This document shows positions 1 through 4,594 of a DNA stretch of 5,766 nt, piece after piece. The stretch spans positions 1-5,766 of the forward strand of contig JBJECE010000035.1 of NCBI GenBank assembly GCA_051870755.1, in the 5' to 3' direction. The position numbers and the translations under genes were made by a program. This DNA is from W0P28-013 sp051870755 (GTDB lineage Bacteria; Bacteroidota; Bacteroidia; Bacteroidales; Paludibacteraceae). The notes under the pieces were generated by a model. The model made no database searches. It was not told the DNA's origin and saw only the letters and a list, made by a program, of their open reading frames with translations. Within the stretch, counting starts at the first letter, position 1, and every line of letters starts with the position of its first letter.

Positions 1-171
1 TAGTTTAGTTTTGTTTAGTTTATTTTCTGTCGACGCAACCTCGGTACCAACCTCGGTACCAACCTCGATACTAACCTCGTCAGTAACCTCGTCAGTAACC
101 TCGTCAAAATTTGACGAGGTGGCTTTTTTTGCACTAACCTCATCAGCAACCTTGTCAAAATTTGATAAGGT
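1..171. other. Putative replication origin inside the initiator gene
   Basis: The iteron-like array at 37-171 is followed, in the gene's direction, by an AT-rich tract at 1-30 with marked strand asymmetry (A/C-rich on the coding strand, T/G-rich on the other). In lambda-type phages the order inside gene O is iterons and then an easily melted AT-rich tract, and the same order appears here. No DnaA box was recognised. Origin function is inferred from this layout and from the winged-helix domain in the same gene. An alternative is that the repeats only encode a flexible acidic linker. Confidence 0.45.
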
Positions 172-432
172 GTAAATTGTGGTGCCGTCGCCCGAGCGTG
201 TTTCAAAATTGATGAGCCCGGCTTGTTTCAATCGGTTTCGCGCATCTTTCAGCGTGTTGAACGAAATACTCAAATCGACCTGAATTTTACGGTTGTTTCG
301 CTTGAACGATTCTTTCCACGAAAGGCGATTGCATACATCTAAAAGGTAGAAGTATAGACTAATCTCCGTTGTTCGGAATGAATTTAGTTCGTTGGAAGTC
401 CAAAAATTGTTGATAAGTTGTATGTAGTTCAT
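1..432 (-). CDS. Winged-helix replication initiator-like protein, partial
   Basis: The frame starts with ATG at 432-430 and stays open for 144 codons to the window edge, so the C-terminus is missing. Residues about 1-90 look like a winged-helix domain: helices around NYIQLINNFW and SLYFYLLDVCNRL, then a recognition-helix pattern SFNTLKDARNRLKQAGLINF and a wing ending TIYTLS. From memory this resembles the N-terminal domain of HTH replication proteins common on Bacteroidota phages and plasmids; no search was run. Residues 93-132 are a low-complexity acidic stretch of four-residue units (DEVT, DEVS, IEVG, TEVG) encoded by 12-bp DNA repeats. In lambda O-type initiators such a stretch carries the origin, so the protein probably binds its own gene. 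It starts 12 nt after the ATPase stop and is probably co-transcribed. Another open frame over 15-206 is a shadow of the same repeats. The initiator role is inferred from fold and repeats. Confidence 0.75.
   Translation of the reverse strand, partial: MNYIQLINNFWTSNELNSFRTTEISLYFYLLDVCNRLSWKESFKRNNRKIQVDLSISFNTLKDARNRLKQAGLINFETRSGDGTTIYTLSNFDKVADEVSAKKATSSNFDEVTDEVTDEVSIEVGTEVGTEVASTENKLNKTKL
37..171. repeat. 12-bp direct repeats with nested palindromes (iteron-like)
   Basis: Read on the plus strand, 12-bp units beginning AACCTCG (or AACCTCA, AACCTTG) start at 37, 49, 61, 73, 85 and 97, then again at 136 and 148. The units at 37 and 49 are identical, as are those at 73 and 85. The unit at 97 runs into its own reverse complement, giving a perfect 11+1+11 palindrome at 98-120. 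The unit at 148 does the same at 149-171 with one mismatch. Direct repeats plus palindromes of one core (ACCTCGTCAAA) are typical of initiator-binding iterons. The repeats stay in frame with the host gene because 12 is a multiple of three. Confidence 0.85.
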
Positions 433-444
433 AGTTCGTGCGTG

Positions 445-1047
445 TTATGCTACTTTGATGCGCCGATAGGCGTGCGGGTTGTTTGCAAATTCTTTTTTTA
501 GTTCGGCTTGTGCCTGTTTGATGCGCTCGAAGGCACTATCGTCGGTGATGCAGTTTTTGCGCCGCACGATGTTGTCGAGCGTGTGAAACACGAAGTAGTC
601 GGTGGCAAACGTAAAGAACACCGGCGGCACTTGCGTGAATCCGTGCGCCACGGCAAAGATGTCGAGTTCGCGCTGGCGTTTGCGAATGAATAGGTCGCGT
701 ATGCGTTCGTCTGTTTGGTCGCCGAGGTACGATCGGCAGTCGTCGAACACGATGATGCCCTTACGGAAGTGTGTGATGGCGTCGAGCGTGTGTCGCGGGC
801 TGAAAATGTGCCGGCGTATGCCGTCGAATACAAAGTCGTCGGTGGCAAGCAACGGCGTTTCGGGGTATTGCTGCCACTCCACATCGTCGGGCGTAACGAT
901 GAGTGCGCGCTGACCGCTGTTGTGCAGTATCTGGCGAAGCATGGTGGTTTTGCCCGTGCCGTTGGTGCCTACCATGATTACGGTTTTCCCGACGCGCTCA
1001 TTCGGTGGCAGTTTGTTCATCGGTGTTGCTTGGCTGCTCATGTTCAT
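445..1047 (-). CDS. HerA/FtsK-superfamily P-loop ATPase (packaging/Zot-like)
   Basis: This 200-residue protein has a clear Walker A motif GTNGTGKTT at residues 27-35, preceded by the strand KTVIMV. Walker B is GIIVFDD at 97-103. A third strand, DIFAVAHG, lies at 129-136 with a polar residue where this superfamily has its sensor, followed by FTQVPP and ATDYFVF. Walker A close to the N-terminus, FDD in Walker B, then an RKRQRELDIFAVAHG-type stretch fit the HerA/FtsK group that includes A32-like viral packaging ATPases and filamentous-phage Zot/pI proteins. It likely drives DNA translocation or virion assembly, perhaps with the membrane protein encoded just upstream. Its first 50 nt overlap that gene; ATGs at 1041 and 1020 are alternative starts and the true one is undecided. 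No transmembrane segment is visible, unlike Zot. The ATPase class is solid; the packaging role is inference. Confidence 0.75.
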   Translation of the reverse strand: MNMSSQATPMNKLPPNERVGKTVIMVGTNGTGKTTMLRQILHNSGQRALIVTPDDVEWQQYPETPLLATDDFVFDGIRRHIFSPRHTLDAITHFRKGIIVFDDCRSYLGDQTDERIRDLFIRKRQRELDIFAVAHGFTQVPPVFFTFATDYFVFHTLDNIVRRKNCITDDSAFERIKQAQAELKKEFANNPHAYRRIKVA

Positions 1048-1594
1048 GTTGTTTTGGGGTTTCGTCGTGGGCGTATGTGGTGTTCGGGGCGGCCGGTGCC
1101 GGTGGCGTGGGTGTGTGCTGCCGTTCCCACTCTTTGCGGTCGCGCAGCGCTTGTGGTATCTGTACGCCGTAGAGCATCAGCACGCAAATCACAATCATGA
1201 CCGATGGCGGAATTTCGCCGCCGACGCGTTCGCAGTAGTATGTGATGGCGTTTTCGAGGTCGCCCATCAGCGGGTCGTTGATGCGCTTGTGCGGTTCGGG
1301 GTCGCCGCTGTGGTCGAGCCACGCCAGCGACGATGCCAGCATGGTGTCGCCCACGCTGGTGATGAACTGTGTCGTTTTGCGTGCGCTGTCGGCTATTTGT
1401 CGCCGTTCGTCGGCCGATGGCTGTTCCGGCATTTCGTCGTCGAAGTTGTCGGGCTCCTGCCCGATGCCCATGTCTTGTTTCGGGGCGGCAAATTCGCGTT
1501 GGAAGTCGTCGATGTCGCCGGTGAAAAATTGGTAGTCGGCTGCCGGTGCAGCGGCTTGGCCTTCGGGCGTTGGTGTCATTAAATCCTGTAACAT
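998..1594 (-). CDS. Single-pass membrane protein, unknown family
   Basis: The 198-residue product was not recognised. Residues 1-60 are acidic and rich in Pro, Ala and Gln. Residues 61-125 look helical, with a moderately hydrophobic stretch at about 77-93. Residues 129-149 (IPPSVMIVICVLMLYGVQIP) form a convincing transmembrane helix, followed by a basic RDRKEWER patch. The tail from 160 on is a hydrophilic Pro/Ala/Thr/Gln-rich linker. The basic patch after the helix suggests that the tail is cytoplasmic, by the positive-inside rule. The ATG begins one base after the stop of the 97-aa gene (TGACATG), so translation is probably coupled. The gene's 3' end overlaps the ATPase start. Close pairing with an ATPase suggests a membrane anchor or partner for it, which is inference. 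A second ATG at 1579 is a possible start. Confidence 0.7.
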   Translation of the reverse strand: MLQDLMTPTPEGQAAAPAADYQFFTGDIDDFQREFAAPKQDMGIGQEPDNFDDEMPEQPSADERRQIADSARKTTQFITSVGDTMLASSLAWLDHSGDPEPHKRINDPLMGDLENAITYYCERVGGEIPPSVMIVICVLMLYGVQIPQALRDRKEWERQHTPTPPAPAAPNTTYAHDETPKQHEHEQPSNTDEQTATE

Positions 1595-1595
1595 G

Positions 1596-1889
1596 TCAAA
1601 TTGCTGATAATAGGTTTGTTAGTAAATCGTCGAGTGTGCGTTGCTGAATGAATCGCACGATGCGTTGCTCGTCATCAAGCGCAGTGGTACACATGTATAG
1701 CGTGTGTCCGTCGGCGCCACGAAAGCATTGTATGGTGGCTTCGACTTCGCCGTTTTGCGGGCGCAACTGTTGTGTTGCTTCGTCGAGCACGGTTTCGAGT
1801 GCTTTTTGCACCGCAGGGCGCACCATCGGCAACAGTGGTCTGATGGCCGATAGTTTCATTTTGTCGGCAAAAGAGATTTCGGGTTTCAT
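1596..1889 (-). CDS. 97-aa hypothetical protein
   Basis: The chosen start is the ATG at 1889-1887, which overlaps the preceding gene's TGA by four bases (ATGA), a classic coupling arrangement. The frame stays open upstream to 1991, but that part only shadows the previous gene. The product begins MKPEISFADKMKLSAIRPLL. It looks helical over residues 1-45 and then has a probable beta segment, EATIQCFRGADGHTLYMCTT, at about 50-69. It ends in an amphipathic helix rich in Leu and Ile. No signal peptide, transmembrane helix or known motif is visible. It sits in the same tightly coupled cluster as the membrane protein and ATPase and may belong to the same machine, but no function is assigned. Confidence 0.7.
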   Translation of the reverse strand: MKPEISFADKMKLSAIRPLLPMVRPAVQKALETVLDEATQQLRPQNGEVEATIQCFRGADGHTLYMCTTALDDEQRIVRFIQQRTLDDLLTNLLSAI

Positions 1890-2524
1890 TTGAACAACTT
1901 TTTGACTTGTGAGATGGTGGTGATTTCTTCGTTGTAGGCGTGTGCCGCTTCGACGATTTCGCGATCGCTGACGACGAACGGGTAAAACCATTCCGTGTAG
2001 CGCAAGATGGTGTAGCGCAGAAACATATCGACAAATACCTGCTCGGGCGTAACCTCGCGGCCGTAGCGTTCGGCGAGGCGCTCGATGGTGATGTCGAGCA
2101 GACGGCGCGCGAACGGTTGCAGTGTGATGCGCAGCCGTGGGTCGTTTTCGTGTGCGTGCAGACCGGCGGCTGTTTGGTCGAGTTGTGTTTGTAGGGCGTC
2201 GATTTTTTGCTTCAGCAGCCCGTTTTCGGTGCCGTAGCGTGCGGCTTGGTCGCGATAATCGAAAAATGCGTGTTTGTACCGTGCGCAGGTGTTCACCGCT
2301 TCGTCGGGTGTGGTGTCGTACATGTCGGCGATTTCGGCCAGCCGTTCGGCGGCCTTGGTCAGCGCCGGGTCGGGTTTTGCCGGTTCGGCTGCCGGCGGAA
2401 ACTCGTATGCATCGAGCAGCGCCACCAGCGCATTTTGGTTACATCCTTCGGGAAACAGGCGTTTAGTCCGTTCCTGTACATCGGCATCCACGCCGAAAGA
2501 TACTGTTTTTCTTGTTGTTGCCAT
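1886..2524 (-). CDS. RHH-like N-terminus plus coiled-coil protein
   Basis: The 212-residue product starts MATTRKTVSFGVDADVQERT. This is a short beta strand followed by helices up to about residue 41, the pattern of ribbon-helix-helix (CopG/Arc-like) DNA-binding domains. A Pro/Ala-rich linker follows at 42-54. Residues 55-120 are long helices, with heptad-like coiled coil around 91-118 (ENGLLKQKIDALQTQLDQ). The C-terminal part, 130-210, is mostly helical and holds an aromatic patch LRYTEWFYPFV at 174-184. The architecture recalls KfrA-like or regulatory/segregation proteins of plasmids, but the match is structural impression only. It opens the GC-rich cluster and is translationally coupled to the next gene by the ATGA overlap. 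It could regulate the cluster or bind element DNA. Confidence 0.7.
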   Translation of the reverse strand: MATTRKTVSFGVDADVQERTKRLFPEGCNQNALVALLDAYEFPPAAEPAKPDPALTKAAERLAEIADMYDTTPDEAVNTCARYKHAFFDYRDQAARYGTENGLLKQKIDALQTQLDQTAAGLHAHENDPRLRITLQPFARRLLDITIERLAERYGREVTPEQVFVDMFLRYTILRYTEWFYPFVVSDREIVEAAHAYNEEITTISQVKKLFK

Positions 2525-2553
2525 AATTATTTTTTTTAGTGGTTATATGTTTA

Positions 2554-2811
2554 TCAATCTTTTTTCATCATTTCGCGTCTGACTGCGGCGCGAAAATTCT
2601 CATAATACTTTTCGTCTTCGACTTGTTGTATAAAACGCTGCACGGTTTCAAGCGTATTCTTTGCATCCCAATACAAATCTTGTTGTCGTGTGGTCGATTT
2701 GCCTACTTCAAGCATCGATTGGTAGTGTTCAAGCCGATTTTGTAACACAGATAATTTTGTTTTCAATACGTCGGCTATCATCGCCGATTCGTCTAAATTT
2801 AATGTTATCAT
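2554..2811 (-). CDS. 85-aa coiled-coil hypothetical protein
   Basis: The product starts MITLNLDESAMIADVLKTKL and is almost entirely helical and charged, with heptad-like spacing of Leu and Ile through about residue 70. It ends in a basic tail (RREMMKKD). There is no transmembrane segment or recognised domain. Small charged helical proteins like this are common between early genes of Bacteroidota phages. The 34-nt gap upstream holds a short AT-rich repeat (AATTGAAAATTGATAATTGA at 2821-2840). Base composition is lower in GC than the genes downstream. Function unknown. Confidence 0.6.
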   Translation of the reverse strand: MITLNLDESAMIADVLKTKLSVLQNRLEHYQSMLEVGKSTTRQQDLYWDAKNTLETVQRFIQQVEDEKYYENFRAAVRREMMKKD

Positions 2812-2845
2812 AGTTGTAATAATTGAAAATTGATAATTGAAAATG

Positions 2846-3037
2846 TTATTGTTTTACTAATTTGAATATAACTGATTGATTATCGCTTCTATATTCATAT
2901 GAACAATAACCTCTATTATTTGGACAAATTACACATTGCTTATCGATGAAATAACAGCCAATGCAACCACATGATTCCTTGACTACCTCTAACGTTATTC
3001 CTTCGGATTCGAATCGTTCTCCTATTTTTCGTTCCAT
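2846..3037 (-). CDS. 63-aa six-cysteine protein
   Basis: The product begins MERKIGERFESEGITLEVVK and has cysteines at 23, 25, 28, 35, 38 and 45. The CGCIGC and CVIC spacing could bind zinc or iron-sulfur, or form disulfides. The C-terminal YEYRSDNQSVIFKLVKQ follows a pattern I recall from small Cys-rich hypothetical proteins of Bacteroides phages and mobile elements (KIGE-F..., C-GCYF..., YRSD--VIFK). No search was possible. It lies two bases after the stop of the preceding gene and is surely co-transcribed. Function unknown; a metal-binding structural or nucleic-acid-binding role is possible. Confidence 0.65.
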   Translation of the reverse strand: MERKIGERFESEGITLEVVKESCGCIGCYFIDKQCVICPNNRGYCSYEYRSDNQSVIFKLVKQ

Positions 3038-3039
3038 AG

Positions 3040-3228
3040 TTATAATGTTTTAATTGCTCTCTTTAACTCTGCAATTTCTTCTGTTAATGAATCAATATCA
3101 TTTTCTAAATGATAGAATTTATCAAAAATAGATTCTTTAATATCAAAACCATTGATATATTTTTTTATCTCTTTCTTTCCCCAATCGAAAAGGTTTTCGT
3201 ATTCTTGAATAAGTTGTTTTGCATCCAT
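3040..3228 (-). CDS. 62-aa coiled-coil hypothetical protein
   Basis: The product starts MDAKQLIQEYENLFDWGKKE and is helical and charged throughout. A C-terminal heptad-like segment, HLENDIDSLTEEIAELKRAI at residues 40-59, probably forms a coiled coil. It is the first gene after the structured intergenic array. Its ATG lies 31 nt from the edge of the nearest hairpin arm, so any leader RNA acting in cis would act on this gene first. It is AT-rich and ends two bases before the next start. Function unknown. Confidence 0.6.
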   Translation of the reverse strand: MDAKQLIQEYENLFDWGKKEIKKYINGFDIKESIFDKFYHLENDIDSLTEEIAELKRAIKTL

Positions 3229-3259
3229 AGTTTTTTAGTTTTAATTGTTTGACAAAATA

Positions 3260-3328
3260 AACAACACGGGGCGAGTGCCAGACTTTTTAACTCCATTACC
3301 TCATTCTGTAATTTTATCCCGTGTTGTT
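3260..3328 (-). ncRNA. Structured element 1 (long stem, hairpin, pseudoknot)
   Basis: An 11-bp perfect outer stem pairs 3260-3270 with 3318-3328. Inside, a 5-bp hairpin pairs 3295-3299 with 3308-3312 and has an 8-nt loop. Plus-strand landmarks are GCGAG directly after the left arm (3271), then GCCA, a T5 run, the hairpin loop CTCATTCT, and TTTAT before the right arm. On the minus-strand RNA, the loop UGAG can pair with CUCG near the 3' arm, with one U-G wobble. The same layout recurs in element 2 with different stem sequences. Strand is inferred from that wobble, which pairs only on the minus strand, and from the direction of the genes. A weak promoter-like TTATTTTG (3260-3253, minus) overlaps the stem edge. 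Whether it is transcribed is unknown. Confidence 0.5.
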
Positions 3329-3334
3329 CAAAAC

Positions 3335-3429
3335 AAAATAGTGGGCGAGGGCCAAATTTTTGTAACCCAAGTCTTGCGGCTTTTGGTTACATTCTCCCGA
3401 CCTCGTTCTGTCGGTTTATCCACTATTTT
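3335..3429 (-). ncRNA. Structured element 2 (same architecture plus extra arm)
   Basis: A 10-bp perfect outer stem pairs 3335-3344 with 3420-3429. A 7-bp arm pairs 3361-3367 with 3385-3391, and a 5-bp hairpin pairs 3397-3401 with 3410-3414 around an 8-nt loop. As in element 1, GCGAG follows the left arm, then GCCA and a T5 run; the hairpin loop is CTCGTTCT and TTTAT precedes the right arm. The minus-strand loop CGAG pairs fully with CUCG next to the 3' arm, where element 1 has a wobble. The result is a three-way junction with a loop-to-junction pseudoknot. Stem sequences differ from element 1 while pairing is kept, which supports selection for structure. I could not match it to any riboswitch or ribozyme class I know. 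Confidence 0.55.
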
Positions 3430-3435
3430 TTATGA

Positions 3436-3516
3436 AACACCGCACTTGCCCAACGCCATTTTTACATGTTCCCAGCCAAGCAGCCGCATGTGGCTTTCAC
3501 TGTGTTATGCGGTGTT
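3436..3516 (-). ncRNA. Structured element 3 (diverged member)
   Basis: A 9-bp perfect outer stem pairs 3436-3444 with 3508-3516. It keeps the GCCA plus T5 landmark (3455-3462) and an arm in the same place as in element 2 (ACATG 3464-3468 with CATGT 3487-3491). The second small hairpin and the GCGAG box of elements 1 and 2 are not recognisable. Instead CTTG (3445-3448) could pair with CAAG (3477-3480) in the arm's loop. It is probably a diverged relative, but this is less certain than the kinship of elements 1 and 2. Strand follows the neighbours. Confidence 0.4.
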
Positions 3517-3522
3517 CTGTCC

Positions 3523-3675
3523 ATCTACACGGTAGACGCCCATTTATAGCGTCTATCTACATTTTATCTACGAGTATAAACACTTTTCTATGATTTGTAA
3601 ACAGGTATCTACACGTTGTAGATAGTCATCTAAAACGTCTAACATATTATCTACAACATCTATAAATCCATCTAC
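3523..3675. repeat. Dispersed ATCTAC/GTAGAT motifs with a palindrome
   Basis: ATCTAC occurs on the plus strand at 3523, 3555, 3566, 3607, 3649 and 3670, and its complement at 3618. The copies at 3607 and 3618 form a perfect 8+3+8 palindrome at 3606-3624 (TATCTACA, CGT, TGTAGATA). Some copies lie in the non-coding gap and some inside the 3' half of the 75-aa gene, where they encode Val-Asp. The palindrome looks like a binding site for a dimeric protein; this is inference. Confidence 0.45.
3533..3555. other. 7-bp hairpin after the 3568-3795 gene
   Basis: TAGACGC (3533-3539) pairs with GCGTCTA (3549-3555) around a 9-nt loop, just downstream of the stop of the 75-aa gene on the minus strand. No T-run follows on either strand, so it is not a standard intrinsic terminator. 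It could be a weak terminator, an mRNA 3' end, or part of the GTAGAT repeat region. Confidence 0.4.
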
Positions 3676-3795
3676 ACTATCTTTTTTGTCGGGGTGGGCC
3701 TCGCATATTGCATCGATGGCGTGTAGGCGTGCATCTATATCGTTTAGACGTTTTTTGATATTGTCGATATTCGAATGATAATCTCTGTCTATCAT
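3568..3795 (-). CDS. 75-aa acidic coiled-coil hypothetical protein
   Basis: The product starts MIDRDYHSNIDNIKKRLNDI and is a helical, heptad-like protein rich in Asp, Ile and Leu. Val-Asp is repeated (SVDGF, VVDNM, RVDTC). It begins three bases after the stop of the upstream gene. It is the only gene here with a strong Shine-Dalgarno-like sequence: AGGAGG ends seven bases before the ATG. That sequence also encodes the last residues of the upstream protein, so it may be accidental, and Bacteroidota usually do not rely on such sites. No domain recognised; function unknown. Confidence 0.6.
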   Translation of the reverse strand: MIDRDYHSNIDNIKKRLNDIDARLHAIDAICEAHPDKKDSVDGFIDVVDNMLDVLDDYLQRVDTCLQIIEKCLYS

Positions 3796-3798
3796 GGT

Positions 3799-4047
3799 CT
3801 ATCCTCCTTTATCCGTTATACCTTTTATATATGTATTGATACGTTTCGCAAGTTCGTCCGATAGTTCGGTGGCATATACGCCATCGTGCGACAATAGTAT
3901 CACGCCTGTGTCGGCTGCAAAATGGTAGCGAATTTCCACAACCGAAAATGGCTGTTTATTCAACCTATCGGCCAGCAAAGACAACTGTTTTTTGTCATCT
4001 ATCATCACCGTCATGCCGTTGAAGGTGCGGTTTATTTTGTAGTTCAT
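3799..4047 (-). CDS. 82-aa hypothetical protein
   Basis: The chosen start is the ATG at 4047, giving MNYKINRTFNGMTVMIDDKK; it overlaps the DUF4406 gene's TGA by four bases (ATGA). The frame is open further upstream to 4206, but that stretch shadows the DUF4406 gene and is rich in Arg and His. The protein appears to be mixed alpha/beta: strands around residues 3-16 and 34-54, and a C-terminal helix ELSDELAKRINTYIKGI at 60-76. No motif or membrane segment is visible. Coupled translation suggests it is made together with the deoxyribosyltransferase-like protein. Function unknown. Confidence 0.65.
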   Translation of the reverse strand: MNYKINRTFNGMTVMIDDKKQLSLLADRLNKQPFSVVEIRYHFAADTGVILLSHDGVYATELSDELAKRINTYIKGITDKGG

Positions 4048-4373
4048 AGCGTCTGTATTTGTTCTATGTAGTTCCGTAAATCTTTTATCGGCATCTTCCA
4101 CGACAGGTAATGCAGCCCTATTATCTGTTCGGCCACAAAGGCCTCGGTGCTGGCTTCGCGGCTTTTTTGCCATTCGCGCATCATGTATATGGCATCGCTT
4201 TGCCATAACAACTCCATATTGCGCATAAAGTGCGCTTTGGGTGGCGCATCGGCCGGCAACCCGTTGGTGCGTGGACTGATAGGCACCGCCCCCATATCGC
4301 GCAGCAATGCTTCGGTGTTCTCGAACGCCTCGCCATCGCCACGCATCCCGCTAATGTAAATACGCTTTTTCAT
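4044..4373 (-). CDS. DUF4406 nucleoside deoxyribosyltransferase-like protein
   Basis: The 109-residue protein begins MKKRIYISGMRG, the strand-loop start of the DUF4406 / nucleoside 2-deoxyribosyltransferase-like fold. Later come PISPRTNGLP (31-40), MRNMELLWQSDAIYMMREW (50-68) and SREASTE (71-77). This matches the family pattern of a helix ending in a D-A-I-Y-M strand and then an S-x-G/E-A-x-x-E helix. In true deoxyribosyltransferases the Glu at the position of E77 is the nucleophile. Length is normal for DUF4406. Such genes are frequent in phages and mobile elements; the substrate is usually unknown, with nucleotide or nucleotide-signal metabolism the natural guess. It starts four bases after the stop of the 65-aa gene. 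Family assignment is from memory of the motif pattern. Confidence 0.75.
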   Translation of the reverse strand: MKKRIYISGMRGDGEAFENTEALLRDMGAVPISPRTNGLPADAPPKAHFMRNMELLWQSDAIYMMREWQKSREASTEAFVAEQIIGLHYLSWKMPIKDLRNYIEQIQTL

Positions 4374-4377
4374 GGTG

Positions 4378-4575
4378 CTACATATTTGCGCTGATAAAAT
4401 CCACCGCTTTCCCCATCAGGGCGGTGCGGTCGTTGCTGTCTATGTGTCCGAACATCATTTTGAGCAGCGCTATTTTTTCGTCGTCGCTCAAATAATACTC
4501 CTCTTCGCGCATCGCGTCTATCACATCTTTGATGGTAACGCTTACGCTCACTGTTGTGCTTTTGTTGATTGCCAT
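4378..4575 (-). CDS. 65-aa hypothetical protein
   Basis: The product starts MAINKSTTVSVSVTIKDVID: a short Thr/Ser/Val beta-strand stretch, then helices over residues 15-62 with an acidic EEEYYLSDDEK section. I recall similar short proteins, with a T-V-S-V-type strand followed by a DVID/DVLD helix, from Bacteroides phages, but no function is attached to them. It lies 19 nt after the excisionase-like gene and four bases before DUF4406, inside one likely operon. No membrane segment or known domain. Confidence 0.6.
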   Translation of the reverse strand: MAINKSTTVSVSVTIKDVIDAMREEEYYLSDDEKIALLKMMFGHIDSNDRTALMGKAVDFISANM

Positions 4576-4594
4576 AATTATTTGTGTTTTAGGG

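Noticed and set aside
15..206. Open frame on the minus strand with Arg/Leu repeats (LTRLLTRLL)
   Set aside because: It is another reading of the 12-bp repeats; the frame from ATG 432 runs through the same bases with a sensible winged-helix domain.
715..1582. Long plus-strand open frames opposite the ATPase and membrane-protein genes
   Set aside because: They are typical shadows of GC-rich coding sequence, rich in Arg/Cys/Val without motifs, while the minus strand has Walker motifs and coupled junctions.
2137..2539. Plus-strand open frames opposite the 212-aa gene
   Set aside because: Their composition is that of antisense shadows (Arg, Cys, Phe rich) and they conflict with a coupled minus-strand gene.
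3123..3130. Minus-strand TATTTTTG as a Bacteroides -7 box
   Set aside because: It lies inside the 62-aa gene and has no TTG at suitable spacing upstream.
3397..3414. T-arm-like hairpin suggesting a tRNA
   Set aside because: The loop has eight bases without the TTCRA pattern, and no acceptor stem, D-arm or anticodon arm can be placed.
3445..3483. Resemblance of element 3 (minus strand, GGCTGGGAACATG...ATGGCG) to the 3' half of an HDV ribozyme
   Set aside because: The nested double-pseudoknot P1/P2 pairing and a proper 5' strand could not be drawn, and the long outer stem does not fit; the likeness is probably chance.
3260..3516. Integron attC sites or a transposon-type repeat array
   Set aside because: The GTTRRRY/RYYYAAC core boxes are not found in the right places, and the outer stems differ between units.
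3245..3535. Plus-strand 96-codon open frame across the gene-free gap
   Set aside because: It runs through three hairpin elements, has no domain-like composition, and is opposite to every other gene; it is best explained as chance.
3533..3555. Intrinsic terminator for the 3568-4882 operon
   Set aside because: A 7-bp stem exists but no T-run follows on the minus strand, so it was kept only as a hairpin.
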